This document shows positions 1 to 8,595 of a stretch of 42,494 nucleotides of DNA, piece after piece. The stretch spans positions 1 through 42,494 of the forward strand of contig JAFAMT010000291.1 of NCBI GenBank assembly GCA_019233085.1, written 5' to 3'. The notes beneath the pieces were generated by a model. The model ran no database searches. It worked only from the letters and a program-made list of their open reading frames with translations, and was not told the DNA's origin. Each line of letters starts with the position of its first letter. The first letter of the stretch is position 1. The translations under genes were made by a program, and so were the position numbers. Origin of the DNA: Herbaspirillum sp. (GTDB lineage Bacteria > Pseudomonadota > Gammaproteobacteria > Burkholderiales > Burkholderiaceae_D).

Positions 1-147
1 GACAAGGAAATGGTCATGCCGGGCGACAACGTGTCGATCACCGTGCAACTGATCAACCCGATCGCTATGGAAGAAGGTCTGCGTTTCGCTATCCGTGAAG
101 GCGGTCGTACCGTCGGCGCCGGCGTCGTCGCCAAGATCTTCGACTAA
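1..147 (+). CDS. tuf: Elongation factor Tu, C-terminal end (partial)
   Basis: The window opens inside this gene. The last 48 codons encode the end of EF-Tu domain 3, with the segments [20 protein letters not shown] and [20 protein letters not shown], which are nearly invariant in bacterial EF-Tu, before a TAA stop. EF-Tu carries aminoacyl-tRNA to the ribosome as a GTP complex. Its place directly before rpsJ is the usual end of the str operon (rpsL-rpsG-fusA-tuf). Most betaproteobacteria carry two tuf copies, and this is the one next to the S10 cluster. The start lies outside the window. Confidence 0.97.
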   Translation, partial: DKEMVMPGDNVSITVQLINPIAMEEGLRFAIREGGRTVGAGVVAKIFD

Positions 148-205
148 TCGTCGAGTCGCAGTAGTAGCAAAGTAACAAGCAACACTAGTCGCATTTTTAA
201 CATCG

Positions 206-238
206 CCGGGGATGATCCCCATCCCCGGTTCGTTCTTT
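206..238 (+). terminator. Hairpin between tuf and rpsJ, weak terminator or attenuator
   Basis: A perfect 9-bp stem (206-214 with 220-228, arms CCGGGGATG and CATCCCCGG, loop ATCCC) is followed by an interrupted T-rich stretch (229-238). It ends one base before the rpsJ ribosome binding site. The U tract is broken by C and G, so partial termination, attenuation or mRNA processing between the str and S10 operons is more likely than full termination. Confidence 0.4.
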
Positions 239-249
239 AAAGGAAAATC

Positions 250-567
250 ATGTCGGTTCCTAGCCAAAAAATCCGTATCCGTCTGAAAGCTTTCGACTAT
301 CGTCTGATCGACCAGTCCGCACTGGAAATCGTTGACACCGCCAAGCGTACCGGCGCTGTCGTCAAGGGCCCGGTTCCCCTGCCGACCCGCATCCAGCGCT
401 TCGACGTCCTGCGCTCGCCGCACGTCAACAAGACCTCCCGCGATCAGTTCGAAATCCGTACCCATCAGCGCCTGATGGATATCGTCGATCCGACCGACAA
501 GACGGTTGACGCATTGATGAAGCTGGACCTGCCCGCTGGCGTTGATGTCGAAATCAAGCTGCAGTAA
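250..567 (+). CDS. rpsJ: 30S ribosomal protein S10
   Basis: This 105-residue protein is a full-length S10 (E. coli 103). It has the typical start [16 protein letters not shown] and the conserved [12 protein letters not shown] and RSPHVNK segments that form the extended loop in the 30S head. S10 also joins the NusB antitermination complex. The ATG follows AAAGGA (239-244) by 5 bases. In E. coli rpsJ opens the S10 operon. Here a terminator follows its stop codon, so it may be transcribed with tuf, or alone, rather than with rplC. Confidence 0.98.
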   Translation: MSVPSQKIRIRLKAFDYRLIDQSALEIVDTAKRTGAVVKGPVPLPTRIQRFDVLRSPHVNKTSRDQFEIRTHQRLMDIVDPTDKTVDALMKLDLPAGVDVEIKLQ

Positions 568-591
568 TCAGCAGGCATAGCATAGTGTTGG

Positions 592-626
592 AAAAGCGCA
601 CAACCTCGGTTGTGCGTTTTTCTTTT
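592..626 (+). terminator. Intrinsic terminator after rpsJ
   Basis: An 8-bp stem (CGCACAAC 597-604, GTTGTGCG 609-616) with loop CTCG is preceded by AAAA and followed by TTTTTCTTTT (617-626). This is a well-formed terminator lying between rpsJ and rplC, genes that are cotranscribed in E. coli. Its descending arm contains the -35 hexamer of the next promoter. Confidence 0.75.
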
Positions 627-638
627 GCGGGCTATAAT
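610..638 (+). promoter_or_regulatory. Promoter for rplC and following genes
   Basis: The sequence has TTGTGC (610-615), a 17-base spacer and a perfect TATAAT (633-638). Transcription would start near 645, giving a leader of about 90 bases before the rplC start. The -35 element lies inside the 3' arm of the rpsJ terminator. Inferred from hexamers only. Confidence 0.6.
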
Positions 639-651
639 GCTCGGCTTCGAT

Positions 652-729
652 GTGGGTTTTGCGTCTGCAAGACCCGCAATTTATGGTAGTACGAACATCA
701 GCCCCGCCCAATCGCAGGCGGGAATGGAG
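652..729 (+). promoter_or_regulatory. Structured leader of the rplC mRNA
   Basis: Two hairpins lie between the predicted start point and rplC. The first pairs 652-662 with 667-677 (11 bp, loop GTCT, two G-U pairs). The second pairs CCCGCC 703-708 with GGCGGG 717-722 and ends just before the GGAG ribosome binding site (726-729). In E. coli the S10 leader lies ahead of rpsJ and responds to protein L4. A moved, L4-type control site here is an inference from position and structure; I do not recognise a known RNA family. Confidence 0.35.
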
Positions 730-735
730 AAAACA

Positions 736-1392
736 ATGAGCCTGGGCCTTGTTGGTCGCAAGGTTGGTATGATGCGCATCTTCACGGAAGATGGGGATTC
801 GATCCCTGTGACCGTGCTGGACGTGTCCAACAACCGCGTGACACAAATCAAAACGCCTGAAGTGGATGGTTATTCCGCTGTTCAGGTGACCTTCGGTCAA
901 CGCCGCGCTTCGCGCGTGGTGAAAGCCGCCGCCGGCCACTTCGCCAAAGCTGGCGTCGAGGCAGGTACTGTCCTCAAAGAATTCCGTGTTGACGCTTCCA
1001 AGGCTGCCGAACTGAAGGCAGGCGACGTCGTTGGCATCGGCATGTTTGAAGCTGGCCAGAAAGTCGACGTGCAAGGTGTGTCGATCGGTAAGGGCTACGC
1101 CGGTACCATCAAGCGTTACAACTTCTCGTCGGGTCGCGCGACCCACGGTAACTCCCGCTCGCACAACGTTCCTGGCTCCATCGGTATGGCGCAGGATCCG
1201 GGCCGCGTGTTCCCCGGCAAGCGCATGACCGGTCATCTGGGTGATGTCAAGACCACCGTCCAGAACCTGGAAATCGCCCGTGTGGACGCAGAGCGTCAAT
1301 TGCTGTTGGTGAAGGGTGCCGTTCCCGGCGCCAAGAACGGTCAAGTGATCGTGTCCCCGGCAGTCAAAGTCAAAGCGAAGAAGGGGGCCTAA
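736..1392 (+). CDS. rplC: 50S ribosomal protein L3
   Basis: The 218-residue product matches L3 (E. coli 209). It begins [20 protein letters not shown] and carries the [18 protein letters not shown] loop that reaches towards the peptidyl transferase centre. I chose the ATG at 736 because GGAG (726-729) sits 6 bases upstream; an in-frame ATG at 724 overlaps that site. L3 is an early 23S rRNA-binding assembly protein. This is the first gene behind the internal promoter, 3 bases ahead of rplD. Confidence 0.97.
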   Translation: MSLGLVGRKVGMMRIFTEDGDSIPVTVLDVSNNRVTQIKTPEVDGYSAVQVTFGQRRASRVVKAAAGHFAKAGVEAGTVLKEFRVDASKAAELKAGDVVGIGMFEAGQKVDVQGVSIGKGYAGTIKRYNFSSGRATHGNSRSHNVPGSIGMAQDPGRVFPGKRMTGHLGDVKTTVQNLEIARVDAERQLLLVKGAVPGAKNGQVIVSPAVKVKAKKGA

Positions 1393-1395
1393 TCA

Positions 1396-2016
1396 ATGGA
1401 ACTGAAGCTCCTGAATGACCAAGGTCAAGCTGCTTCCAACGTCGCCGCACCGGATACCATTTTCGGTCGTGACTACAACGAAGCCCTGATCCACCAGGTC
1501 GTGGTTGCCTACCAAGCTAACGCTCGTAGCGGCAATCGCAAGCAAAAGGATCGTGAAGAAGTCAGCCACACCACCAAGAAGCCGTGGCGTCAAAAGGGTA
1601 CTGGCCGTGCACGTGCCGGTATGTCCTCGTCGCCTCTGTGGCGTGGTGGTGGTCGTATCTTCCCGAACTCGCCTGACGAAAACTTCACCCACAAGGTCAA
1701 CAAGAAGATGTATCGCGCAGGTGTATGCTCGATCCTGTCCCAGTTGGCACGTGAAGGCCGCCTGTCGGTCGTGGAAGAATTCGCCGTCGAAGCCCCGAAG
1801 ACCAAGCTGCTGGCTCAAAAGCTCAAGGGCATGGGTCTGGAATCGGTGCTGGTTATTACCGACAGCCTGGACGAAAAGCTGCTGCTGGCCTCGCGCAATC
1901 TGCCGGGCGTGCTGGTGGTCGAGCCGCGTCAAGCTGATCCCGTGTCGCTGGTGTACTTCAAGAACGTCTTGATCACCAAGCCGGCTCTGGCCAAGATTGA
2001 GGAGTTGCTGGCATGA
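1396..2016 (+). CDS. rplD: 50S ribosomal protein L4
   Basis: The 206-residue protein has the L4 signature with the [15 protein letters not shown] loop that lines the nascent peptide tunnel, followed by [14 protein letters not shown]4 helps assemble the 50S subunit, and in E. coli it represses the S10 operon through its leader RNA. If that holds here, the target could be the leader before rplC. The stop codon overlaps the rplW start (ATGA), suggesting coupled translation. Confidence 0.98.
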   Translation: MELKLLNDQGQAASNVAAPDTIFGRDYNEALIHQVVVAYQANARSGNRKQKDREEVSHTTKKPWRQKGTGRARAGMSSSPLWRGGGRIFPNSPDENFTHKVNKKMYRAGVCSILSQLAREGRLSVVEEFAVEAPKTKLLAQKLKGMGLESVLVITDSLDEKLLLASRNLPGVLVVEPRQADPVSLVYFKNVLITKPALAKIEELLA

Positions 2017-2330
2017 ACGCAATCGTGAAACATAGCGAAGAGCGCCTGATGAAGGTGCTGCTGGCACCGGTGATCTCCGAAAAGGCAACCTTCGTGGCCG
2101 AGAAGAACGAGCAAGTCGTCTTCCTGGTCGCCAAGGATGCTACCAAGCTGGAAGTCAAGGCCGCCGTCGAACTGCTGTTCAAGGTGGAAGTGGAATCGGT
2201 GCAAGTCGCCAACCGTCAGGGCAAGCAAAAGCGCTCGAAGAACGGTATGGGTCGCCGCAACCACACCCGCCGTGCATTCGTCAGCCTGAAGCCGGGTCAA
2301 GAAATCAACTTCACCGAGGAGGCTAAATAA
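2013..2330 (+). CDS. rplW: 50S ribosomal protein L23
   Basis: The 105-residue protein resembles L23 (E. coli 100), with [20 protein letters not shown] near the N-terminus and the basic [16 protein letters not shown] loop. L23 surrounds the peptide exit and is the docking site for trigger factor and SRP. It overlaps rplD by 4 bases and shares one base with rplB (TAATG). The strong GAGGAGG inside its 3' end serves rplB. Confidence 0.97.
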   Translation: MNAIVKHSEERLMKVLLAPVISEKATFVAEKNEQVVFLVAKDATKLEVKAAVELLFKVEVESVQVANRQGKQKRSKNGMGRRNHTRRAFVSLKPGQEINFTEEAK

Positions 2331-3157
2331 TGGCACTCGTAAAAGTGAAGCCGACCTCGCCCGGTCGGCGCGGCATGGTCAAGGTCGTCAATCCCGACCT
2401 GTACAAGGGCCGTCCGCTGGCATCGCTGGTCGAAAAGAAGTCCAAGACCGCCGGTCGTAACAACAACGGTCACATCACCACCCGTCACATCGGTGGTGGT
2501 CACAAGCAACACTACCGTGTTGTCGACTTCCGTCGCAACAAGGATGGTATCCCGGCCAAGGTCGAGCGTATCGAATACGACCCGAACCGTACCGCGCACA
2601 TCGCACTGCTGTGCTACGCGGACGGCGAGCGCAAGTACATCATCGCTCCCAAGGGCGTGTCGGTTGGTGATCAGCTGGTCAGCGGTTCTGAAGCTCCGAT
2701 CAAGTCGGGCAACACCCTGCCGATCCGCAACATCCCCGTCGGTACCACCATCCACTGCGTGGAAATGCTGCCGGGCAAGGGCGCCCAGATCGCACGTACC
2801 GCCGGCGCCGCTGTGGTGCTGATGGCACGCGAAGGCACCTACGCCCAGGTTCGTCTGCGCTCCGGTGAAGTGCGCCGCATTCACATCGAATGCCGTGCAA
2901 CCATCGGTGAAGTCGGTAACGGCGAGCACAACCTGCGCAAGATCGGTAAGGCCGGTGCAACCCGTTGGCGCGGTGTGCGTCCGACCGTTCGTGGCGTTGT
3001 CATGAACCCGGTGGATCACCCGCACGGTGGTGGTGAAGGCAAGACTGCCGCTGGTCGTCACCCGGTTTCTCCGTGGGGCCAGCAGACCAAGGGCAAGAAG
3101 ACTCGTAGCAACAAGCGTACGACTTCGATGATTGTCTCGCGTCGCGGCAAGAAATAA
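2330..3157 (+). CDS. rplB: 50S ribosomal protein L2
   Basis: The 275-residue product is close to E. coli L2 (273). It begins [15 protein letters not shown] and has the [17 protein letters not shown] segment containing the conserved histidine tied to peptidyl transferase activity. L2 bridges the subunits and binds 23S domain IV. It overlaps the rplW stop by one base with GAGGAGG about 8 bases upstream. Confidence 0.98.
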   Translation: MALVKVKPTSPGRRGMVKVVNPDLYKGRPLASLVEKKSKTAGRNNNGHITTRHIGGGHKQHYRVVDFRRNKDGIPAKVERIEYDPNRTAHIALLCYADGERKYIIAPKGVSVGDQLVSGSEAPIKSGNTLPIRNIPVGTTIHCVEMLPGKGAQIARTAGAAVVLMAREGTYAQVRLRSGEVRRIHIECRATIGEVGNGEHNLRKIGKAGATRWRGVRPTVRGVVMNPVDHPHGGGEGKTAAGRHPVSPWGQQTKGKKTRSNKRTTSMIVSRRGKK

Positions 3158-3167
3158 AGGATAAAAC

Positions 3168-3443
3168 ATGACACGTTCATTGAAAAAAGGTCCTTTCTGC
3201 GACGCCCACCTGGTGAAAAAGGTTGAGGCTGCCCAGGCTACCAAGGACAAGAAGCCGATCAAGACCTGGTCGCGTCGTTCGACCATCATGCCCGACTTCA
3301 TCGGTCTGACCATTGCCGTGCACAACGGCAAGGCACACGTGCCGGTCTATGTCTCGGAAAACATGGTTGGTCACAAGCTCGGCGAATTCGCGCTGACCCG
3401 TACTTTCAAGGGTCACGCTGCCGATAAGAAGGCTAAGAAATAA
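3168..3443 (+). CDS. rpsS: 30S ribosomal protein S19
   Basis: The 91-residue protein matches S19 (E. coli 92): [40 protein letters not shown] and the [14 protein letters not shown]-terminal region. It sits in the 30S head beside S13 and contacts 16S rRNA near the A site. AAAGGA precedes the start. It is 10 bases downstream of rplB, in the standard L2-S19-L22-S3 order. Confidence 0.98.
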   Translation: MTRSLKKGPFCDAHLVKKVEAAQATKDKKPIKTWSRRSTIMPDFIGLTIAVHNGKAHVPVYVSENMVGHKLGEFALTRTFKGHAADKKAKK

Positions 3444-3452
3444 GGTCCTATG

Positions 3453-3782
3453 ATGGAAACTAAAGCTACTCTGCGCGGTGTGCATCTGTCGGCCCAGAAG
3501 GGCCGTCTGGTTGCAGACCTGATCCGCGGTAAAAAAGTTGATCAGGCACTGAATATCTTGGCCTTCAGCCCCAAAAAGGGCGCGGTCATCATCAAGAAGG
3601 TTCTGGAGTCCGCAATCGCGAACGCCGAACACAACGATGGTGCCGACATTGACGAGCTGACTGTCAAGACCATTTATGTGGAAAAGGGTGCGGTCCTCAA
3701 GCGCTTCACAGCGCGTGCAAAGGGCCGTGGTGATCGTATTTCCAAGCAGTCGTGTCACATTTACGTGACCGTCGGAAACTAA
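3453..3782 (+). CDS. rplV: 50S ribosomal protein L22
   Basis: The 109-residue protein has the L22 core [17 protein letters not shown] and the C-terminal [18 protein letters not shown] hairpin that reaches into the peptide tunnel, where macrolide resistance changes occur in other bacteria. Two ATGs are adjacent at 3450 and 3453. I chose 3453 because AAGG (3442-3445) is then 7 bases upstream and the N-terminus aligns residue for residue with E. coli L22; starting at 3450 adds one Met. Confidence 0.97.
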   Translation: METKATLRGVHLSAQKGRLVADLIRGKKVDQALNILAFSPKKGAVIIKKVLESAIANAEHNDGADIDELTVKTIYVEKGAVLKRFTARAKGRGDRISKQSCHIYVTVGN

Positions 3783-3791
3783 GGAGTCACG

Positions 3792-4610
3792 ATGGGACAG
3801 AAGATTCATCCAACCGGTTTCCGTCTGGCGGTTACGCGTAACTGGGGCTCGCGTTGGTATGCTGGCAACAACAACTTTGCCGACATGCTCAACGAGGACC
3901 TGAAGGTCCGTGCTTACCTGAAGAAGAAGCTGAAGAACGCTTCGGTTGGCCGCGTGGTCATCGAGCGTCCGGCCAAGAACGCCCGCATCACCATTTACAG
4001 CTCCCGTCCGGGCGTTGTGATCGGCAAGAAGGGCGAAGACATCGAAGTGCTGAAGACCGCACTGGGCAAGCTGATGGGTGTGCCCGTGCACGTCAACATC
4101 GAAGAAATCCGCAAGCCGGAAGCCGATGCTCAGCTGATCGCCGATTCGATCTGCCAGCAGCTCGAAAAGCGCATCATGTTCCGTCGCGCCATGAAGCGTG
4201 CGATGCAGAACGCCATGCGTCTGGGCGCACAAGGCATCAAGATCATGTCGTCGGGCCGTCTGAACGGCATCGAAATCGCACGTACCGAATGGTACCGCGA
4301 AGGCCGTGTGCCCCTGCACACCCTGCGCGCCGATATCGACTATGGTTTCGGCGAAGCTGAAACCACCTACGGCATCATCGGTGTGAAGGTGTGGGTCTAC
4401 AAGGGCGATCGCCTGGCAAACGGCGAATCGCCGGTGCTGGTCGGCGAGCTGGAAGACGACAAGAAGCGTCGTGGTCCGCGTCGTGACGATGGCAAGCCGG
4501 GTGCACGTCCCCGCTCCAAGACTGGTGCTCCTGGCGCCGGTGCAAAGCGTGGCGGTGGTCGTCCTCAAGCTGCCGATGCCGGTGTGTCGGCTGAGAAAGC
4601 AGGAGAATAA
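3792..4610 (+). CDS. rpsC: 30S ribosomal protein S3
   Basis: S3 lines the mRNA entry channel and has helicase activity there. The N-terminal domain ([20 protein letters not shown]), the KH motif [14 protein letters not shown] and the C-domain [10 protein letters not shown] are all present. At 272 residues it is about 40 longer than E. coli S3 (233). The extra C-terminal tail, roughly residues 225-272, is low-complexity and rich in Arg, Lys, Gly, Pro and Ala. AAGGAG lies just upstream. The gene is 2 bases from rplP. Confidence 0.98.
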   Translation: MGQKIHPTGFRLAVTRNWGSRWYAGNNNFADMLNEDLKVRAYLKKKLKNASVGRVVIERPAKNARITIYSSRPGVVIGKKGEDIEVLKTALGKLMGVPVHVNIEEIRKPEADAQLIADSICQQLEKRIMFRRAMKRAMQNAMRLGAQGIKIMSSGRLNGIEIARTEWYREGRVPLHTLRADIDYGFGEAETTYGIIGVKVWVYKGDRLANGESPVLVGELEDDKKRRGPRRDDGKPGARPRSKTGAPGAGAKRGGGRPQAADAGVSAEKAGE

Positions 4611-4612
4611 TC

Positions 4613-5032
4613 ATGCTGCAACCAGCACGTAGAAAATATCGTAAAGAACAAAAAGGTCGTAACACCGGTATTTCGCACACCCGCGGAACCGCCGTTTCGT
4701 TCGGCGACTTTGGTCTGAAGGCAGTCGGCCGTGGCCGTATCACTGCTCGTCAGATCGAAGCTGCTCGTCGTGCGATGACCCGTCACATCAAGCGCGGTGG
4801 TCGTATCTGGATCCGCGTTTTCCCGGACAAGCCAATCTCCCAGAAGCCTGCTGAAGTGCGTATGGGTAATGGTAAGGGTAATCCGGAGTACTACGTGGCT
4901 GAAATCCAGCCGGGTAAGGTACTGTACGAGATGGACGGTGTGGACGAAACCCTGGCTCGCGAGGCGTTCCGTTTGGCTGCCGCCAAATTGCCGCTTGCGA
5001 CGACTTTCGTTGTTCGCCAAGTCGGTCAATAA
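4613..5032 (+). CDS. rplP: 50S ribosomal protein L16
   Basis: The 139-residue protein resembles L16 (E. coli 136): [20 protein letters not shown], the [20 protein letters not shown] core and [12 protein letters not shown]-like sequence near residue 70. L16 helps organise the A-site tRNA region of the 50S subunit. AGGAG at the end of rpsC serves as its binding site, so translation of the two genes is probably coupled. Confidence 0.98.
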   Translation: MLQPARRKYRKEQKGRNTGISHTRGTAVSFGDFGLKAVGRGRITARQIEAARRAMTRHIKRGGRIWIRVFPDKPISQKPAEVRMGNGKGNPEYYVAEIQPGKVLYEMDGVDETLAREAFRLAAAKLPLATTFVVRQVGQ

Positions 5033-5045
5033 TTAGGAGCGGAAC

Positions 5046-5240
5046 ATGAAAGCATCTGAACTCCGCGGTAAGGACAAGGCAGCGCTGGAAAAAGAACTGG
5101 GTGAGCTGTTGAAGGCCCAGTTCGGTCTGCGTATGCAAATTGCGACCCAGCAACTGAACAATACCGCACAGCTGAAGAAGGTACGTCGCGACATCGCACG
5201 TGTGAAAACTGTGATCAACTCGAAGGATGGCCAACAATGA
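5046..5240 (+). CDS. rpmC: 50S ribosomal protein L29
   Basis: This small 64-residue, two-helix protein has the L29 pattern: [20 protein letters not shown], then [25 protein letters not shown]-type sequence (E. coli 63 residues). L29 lies at the peptide exit beside L23. TAGGAGCGGAAC precedes the ATG. Its TGA overlaps the rpsQ start codon. Confidence 0.96.
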   Translation: MKASELRGKDKAALEKELGELLKAQFGLRMQIATQQLNNTAQLKKVRRDIARVKTVINSKDGQQ

Positions 5241-5509
5241 ACGATCAAGTGAAACAAGCGCTCAAGCGCACGCTGATTGGCAAAGTTGTGTCGGACAAGA
5301 TGGACAAGACCGTCACTGTCGAAATCGAGCGTCAAATGAAGCACCCGCTGTATGGCAAGATCATCAAGCGCACCAAGAAGTACCATGCGCATGATGAGCA
5401 AAATACGGCGAAGGCCGGCGATGTGGTGGAAATCACCGAAAGCCGTCCGATCTCCAAGACCAAGGCATGGACTGTGACCCGTGTTGTACAGGAAGCACAG
5501 ATCGTCTAA
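5237..5509 (+). CDS. rpsQ: 30S ribosomal protein S17
   Basis: The 90-residue protein is S17 (E. coli 84): [20 protein letters not shown], then [19 protein letters not shown] and [15 protein letters not shown], an OB-fold that binds 16S rRNA helices 7 and 11. It overlaps rpmC by 4 bases. As in E. coli it closes the S10 operon: a 13-bp hairpin follows and 194 bases separate it from rplN. Confidence 0.97.
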   Translation: MNDQVKQALKRTLIGKVVSDKMDKTVTVEIERQMKHPLYGKIIKRTKKYHAHDEQNTAKAGDVVEITESRPISKTKAWTVTRVVQEAQIV

Positions 5510-5530
5510 GTAGTACCGTAGTACTTGCGC

Positions 5531-5570
5531 GCTCGATATTATGCTGCCATAATATCGAGCTCTTTCTTTG
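5531..5570 (+). terminator. Terminator at the S10/spc operon boundary
   Basis: A perfect 13-bp stem (5531-5543 with 5548-5560) with loop CTGC is followed by TCTTTCTTTG (5561-5570). The stem is AT-rich in its middle and the U tract is interrupted by C, so it may leak or mark RNA processing. It sits where E. coli separates the S10 and spc operons. Confidence 0.65.
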
Positions 5571-5582
5571 ATAGCGCAAAGC

Positions 5583-5640
5583 TTCAAAGAGAGGCAAAAA
5601 GTTGCTCTATTCGTCCCCTAACTAGCGAGTTCGCTTGCTA
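5583..5640 (+). promoter_or_regulatory. Possible spc operon promoter and leader hairpin
   Basis: The weak hexamers TTCAAA (5583-5588) and TCTATT (5606-5611) are separated by 17 bases. Just downstream, TAGCGAG (5623-5629) pairs with CTTGCTA (5634-5640) around a TTCG loop, with one G-U pair. The promoter match is poor and is suggested mainly by the need for a start site after the terminator. I see no gene in 5510-5703. Confidence 0.25.
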
Positions 5641-5703
5641 ACAGGACCAAGACTGACCGCCAGCGCATCCTGCGAAGCGGATTAAGTTGGGAAAGAAAAT
5701 ATC

Positions 5704-6072
5704 ATGATTCAAACTGAAAGCCGGCTCGAAGTGGCCGACAACACTGGTGCGCGCGAAGTCCTGTGCATCAAGGTCTTGGGTGGTTCCAAGCGCCGCTATG
5801 CGGGCATTGGCGATGTGATCAAGGTTACTGTCAAGAGCGCAGCTCCGCGTGGTCGCGTCAAGAAGGGTGAAATTTATAACGCTGTCGTCGTTCGCACCGC
5901 CAAGGGCGTGCGTCGTCAGGATGGTTCGCTGGTCAAGTTCGATGGTAATGCTGCCGTCCTGCTGAACGCCAAGCTGGAGCCCATCGGCACCCGTATCTTT
6001 GGGCCGGTGACTCGTGAGCTGCGTACAGAGCGCTTCATGAAGATCGTCTCCCTGGCACCTGAAGTTCTGTAA
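5704..6072 (+). CDS. rplN: 50S ribosomal protein L14
   Basis: The 122-residue protein has the length and sequence of L14 (E. coli 123): [35 protein letters not shown] and the C-terminal [23 protein letters not shown] region. L14 sits at the subunit interface and contacts 16S rRNA helix 14. It is the first gene of the spc block, 3' of a hairpin-rich leader, and is followed by rplX after 9 bases. Confidence 0.98.
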   Translation: MIQTESRLEVADNTGAREVLCIKVLGGSKRRYAGIGDVIKVTVKSAAPRGRVKKGEIYNAVVVRTAKGVRRQDGSLVKFDGNAAVLLNAKLEPIGTRIFGPVTRELRTERFMKIVSLAPEVL

Positions 6073-6081
6073 GGAGTGGTC

Positions 6082-6396
6082 ATGGCAAAGATTCGTAAAA
6101 ACGATGAAGTCATCGTGTTGACCGGCAAAGACAAGGGCAAGCGCGGTGTCGTGACTGCTCGCGTCAGCGCCGATTATGTCGTCGTGGAAGGCGTGAATGT
6201 CGCAAAGAAGGCGACCCGTCCGAACCCGATGACTGGTGCAACTGGCGGCATCGTCGATAAGCTGATGCCAATTCATGTGTCGAACGTCGCGTTGTTCAAC
6301 GCTGCGACCGGCAAGGCAGATCGTGTGGCTTACAAGGAAGTGGACGGCAAGAAGGTCCGCGCTTACAAGTCCAACGGCGAAGTCGTTAAGGTTTAA
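6082..6396 (+). CDS. rplX: 50S ribosomal protein L24
   Basis: The 104-residue product equals E. coli L24 in length. It has the KOW motif ([17 protein letters not shown]) near the N-terminus and [16 protein letters not shown]24 is an early 50S assembly protein. I chose ATG 6082 because AAGGAG (6071-6076) is 5 bases upstream; a GTG at 6076 in the same frame overlaps that site. Confidence 0.97.
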   Translation: MAKIRKNDEVIVLTGKDKGKRGVVTARVSADYVVVEGVNVAKKATRPNPMTGATGGIVDKLMPIHVSNVALFNAATGKADRVAYKEVDGKKVRAYKSNGEVVKV

Positions 6397-6401
6397 ACAT
6401 C

Positions 6402-6941
6402 ATGGCACGTCTTCAACAGTTTTATAAAGATAAGGTCGTCGCCGATCTGACTACGAAGTATTCGTACAAGTCGGTGATGGAAGTTCCGCGCATCCTGAAG
6501 ATCACCCTGAACATGGGTCTGTCGGAAGCAGTTGCGGACAAGAAGATCATCGAGCACGCCGTTGGCGATCTGACCAAGATCGCTGGCCAGAAGCCGGTGG
6601 TGACCAAGGCCCGTAAGGCTATCGCAGGTTTCAAGATCCGCGAAGGCTATCCGATCGGTTGCATGGTGACCCTGCGTGGCGCCCGCATGTACGAATTCCT
6701 GGATCGTCTGATCACCGTGGCCCTGCCGCGCGTGCGTGACTTCCGTGGTGTGTCGGGTCGTGCGTTCGACGGTCGTGGCAACTACAACATCGGTGTGAAA
6801 GAGCAGATCATCTTCCCCGAAATTGAGTACGACAAGATCGATGCACTGCGTGGTATGAACATCAGCATCACCACCACTGCAAAGACCGACGACGAAGCGA
6901 AGGCGCTTCTCGCCGCATTTAAATTCCCGTTCAGAAACTGA
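6402..6941 (+). CDS. rplE: 50S ribosomal protein L5
   Basis: The 179-residue protein matches L5 (E. coli 179): [55 protein letters not shown] and [21 protein letters not shown]5 binds 5S rRNA with L18 and L25 and contacts the P-site tRNA. It starts 5 bases after rplX. Confidence 0.98.
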   Translation: MARLQQFYKDKVVADLTTKYSYKSVMEVPRILKITLNMGLSEAVADKKIIEHAVGDLTKIAGQKPVVTKARKAIAGFKIREGYPIGCMVTLRGARMYEFLDRLITVALPRVRDFRGVSGRAFDGRGNYNIGVKEQIIFPEIEYDKIDALRGMNISITTTAKTDDEAKALLAAFKFPFRN

Positions 6942-6948
6942 GGATGCC

Positions 6949-7254
6949 ATGGCAAAACTGGCACTGATTAACCGTGAACAGAAGCGCGCAGAAATGGTGA
7001 AGAAGTATGCTGCCAAGCGCGCCGAGTTGAAGGCTATTATCGACGACCAATCGAAGTCGGATGAAGAGCGTTACGAAGCACGTCTGAAGCTGCAGGCACT
7101 GCCCCGTAACTCGGCTCCGACCCGCCAACGCAACCGTTGCGCGCTGACTGGCCGTCCCCGTGGTACTTTCCGCAAGTTCGGATTGGGCCGTATCAAGGTC
7201 CGTGAAATCGCCATGCGCGGCGAAATCCCGGGTTTGACCAAAGCTAGCTGGTAA
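6949..7254 (+). CDS. rpsN: 30S ribosomal protein S14 (zinc-independent form)
   Basis: The 101-residue protein is the long S14 form, ending with [20 protein letters not shown] and [20 protein letters not shown]. It lacks the CxxC...CxxC zinc ribbon of the short form, so it should not need zinc. S14 binds 16S rRNA in the 30S head. The gene lies 7 bases after rplE and 14 before rpsH. Confidence 0.97.
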   Translation: MAKLALINREQKRAEMVKKYAAKRAELKAIIDDQSKSDEERYEARLKLQALPRNSAPTRQRNRCALTGRPRGTFRKFGLGRIKVREIAMRGEIPGLTKASW

Positions 7255-7268
7255 TAGGAGAAGAAGCA

Positions 7269-7664
7269 ATGAGTATGAGCGATCCTATCGCCGATATGCT
7301 GACCCGTATCCGCAATGCACAAGGCGTGAACAAGACTACCGTCGTCATGCCGTCTTCCAAGGTGAAGGTTGCAATTGCCAACGTCCTCAAGGACGAGGGT
7401 TATATCGAAGATTTCGCCGTTGTTGCCGCTGATGGCAAGGCTGAATTGAAAATCGGTTTGAAGTATTACGCTGGCCGTCCGGTCATCGAGCGCCTGGAGC
7501 GCGTGTCCCGTCCGGGTCTGCGCATCTACAAGGGCAAGGATGATATCCCCAACGTCATGAACGGCCTGGGCGTGGCGATTGTGTCCACCCCGCGCGGCGT
7601 GATGACTGACCGCAAAGCACGCGCAACCGGTGTCGGTGGCGAAGTGATTTGCTACGTGGCCTAA
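7269..7664 (+). CDS. rpsH: 30S ribosomal protein S8
   Basis: The 131-residue protein is S8 (E. coli 130): [19 protein letters not shown] at the start and [20 protein letters not shown] at the end. S8 binds the 16S central domain. In E. coli it also represses the spc operon by binding mRNA at the start of rplE; I did not find an obvious copy of that structure here. AGGAGAAGAAGC precedes the ATG. Confidence 0.98.
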   Translation: MSMSDPIADMLTRIRNAQGVNKTTVVMPSSKVKVAIANVLKDEGYIEDFAVVAADGKAELKIGLKYYAGRPVIERLERVSRPGLRIYKGKDDIPNVMNGLGVAIVSTPRGVMTDRKARATGVGGEVICYVA

Positions 7665-7674
7665 GGAGTGCAAG

Positions 7675-8208
7675 ATGTCTCGTGTAGGTAAAATGCCTGT
7701 TGCACTGCCGAATGGCGCGGAAGCGACCATCACTGCAGAGCAAATCACCGTCAAGGGCCCGCTGGGCTCCTTGACCCAACCACTGACCAAGAAGGTCAAG
7801 GTGGTCAACAACAATGGCTCGCTGAGCTTCGAAGTGGCTGATGACAGCCGCGAAGCCAACGCGATGTCGGGCACCCTGCGTGCTCTGGTCAACAACATGG
7901 TCAACGGCGTCACCAAGGGCTTCGAAAAGAAGCTGAACCTGGTTGGCGTGGGTTTCCGTGCACAAGCACAAGGCGACAAGCTGAACCTGTCGCTGGGCTT
8001 CTCGCACCCCATCGTTCACCAGATGCCCGCCGGCATCAAGGTTGAGACCCCGACTCAGACCGAAATCCTGATCAAGGGTATCGATCGCCAGGTCGTTGGC
8101 CAGGTCGCCGCTGAAATTCGCGCGTACCGCGAACCCGAGCCCTACAAGGGCAAGGGTGTGCGCTACGCTGACGAAGTGGTGACGCTCAAAGAAACCAAGA
8201 AGAAGTAA
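7675..8208 (+). CDS. rplF: 50S ribosomal protein L6
   Basis: The 177-residue protein equals E. coli L6 in length. It starts [20 protein letters not shown] and has the C-terminal [19 protein letters not shown] signature. L6 lies near the factor-binding site of the 50S subunit beside the sarcin-ricin loop. AAGGAG is 6 bases upstream. It is 10 bases after rpsH. Confidence 0.98.
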   Translation: MSRVGKMPVALPNGAEATITAEQITVKGPLGSLTQPLTKKVKVVNNNGSLSFEVADDSREANAMSGTLRALVNNMVNGVTKGFEKKLNLVGVGFRAQAQGDKLNLSLGFSHPIVHQMPAGIKVETPTQTEILIKGIDRQVVGQVAAEIRAYREPEPYKGKGVRYADEVVTLKETKKK

Positions 8209-8220
8209 TAGGGGTTGATG

Positions 8221-8583
8221 ATGGACAAGAAACAATCTCGCCTGCGCCGTGCGACTCAGACTCGCGCAAAGATCGCAGAACTGAAGGTCAATCGTCTGGC
8301 TGTGCATCGCACCAACACGCACATCTACGCCACCGTGATCGGCCCCGACGCCAACGTGCTGGCTTCTGCTTCCACCCTGGAAGCCGAAGTTCGCGCCGAA
8401 CTGGCTGGTCAATCGGGCAAGGGCGGCAATGCCGCCGCTGCCGCCCTGATCGGCAAGCGCGTTGCAGAGAAGGCTCTGAAGGCCGGTGTGACCGAAGTCG
8501 CATTCGACCGTTCCGGTTTCCGTTATCACGGTCGCGTCAAGGCGCTGGCTGAGGCTGCGCGTGAAGCCGGCCTGAAGTTCTAA
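8221..8583 (+). CDS. rplR: 50S ribosomal protein L18
   Basis: The 120-residue protein is L18 (E. coli 117): [36 protein letters not shown] and [20 protein letters not shown]. It binds 5S rRNA. Three candidate starts lie in a row (TTG 8215, ATG 8218, ATG 8221). The last is chosen because AGGGG (8210-8214) is then 6 bases upstream and the N-terminus matches E. coli MDKK. Confidence 0.97.
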   Translation: MDKKQSRLRRATQTRAKIAELKVNRLAVHRTNTHIYATVIGPDANVLASASTLEAEVRAELAGQSGKGGNAAAAALIGKRVAEKALKAGVTEVAFDRSGFRYHGRVKALAEAAREAGLKF

Positions 8584-8595
8584 GGATTATCGATC

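Noticed and set aside
3177-4568. A 463-codon minus-strand frame in the ribosomal cluster
   Set aside because: It is opposite rpsS, rplV and rpsC, which are certain.
5510-5524. Short inverted repeat AGTAC/GTACT after rpsQ
   Set aside because: Only 5 bp and next to a far stronger hairpin; no separate role can be supported.
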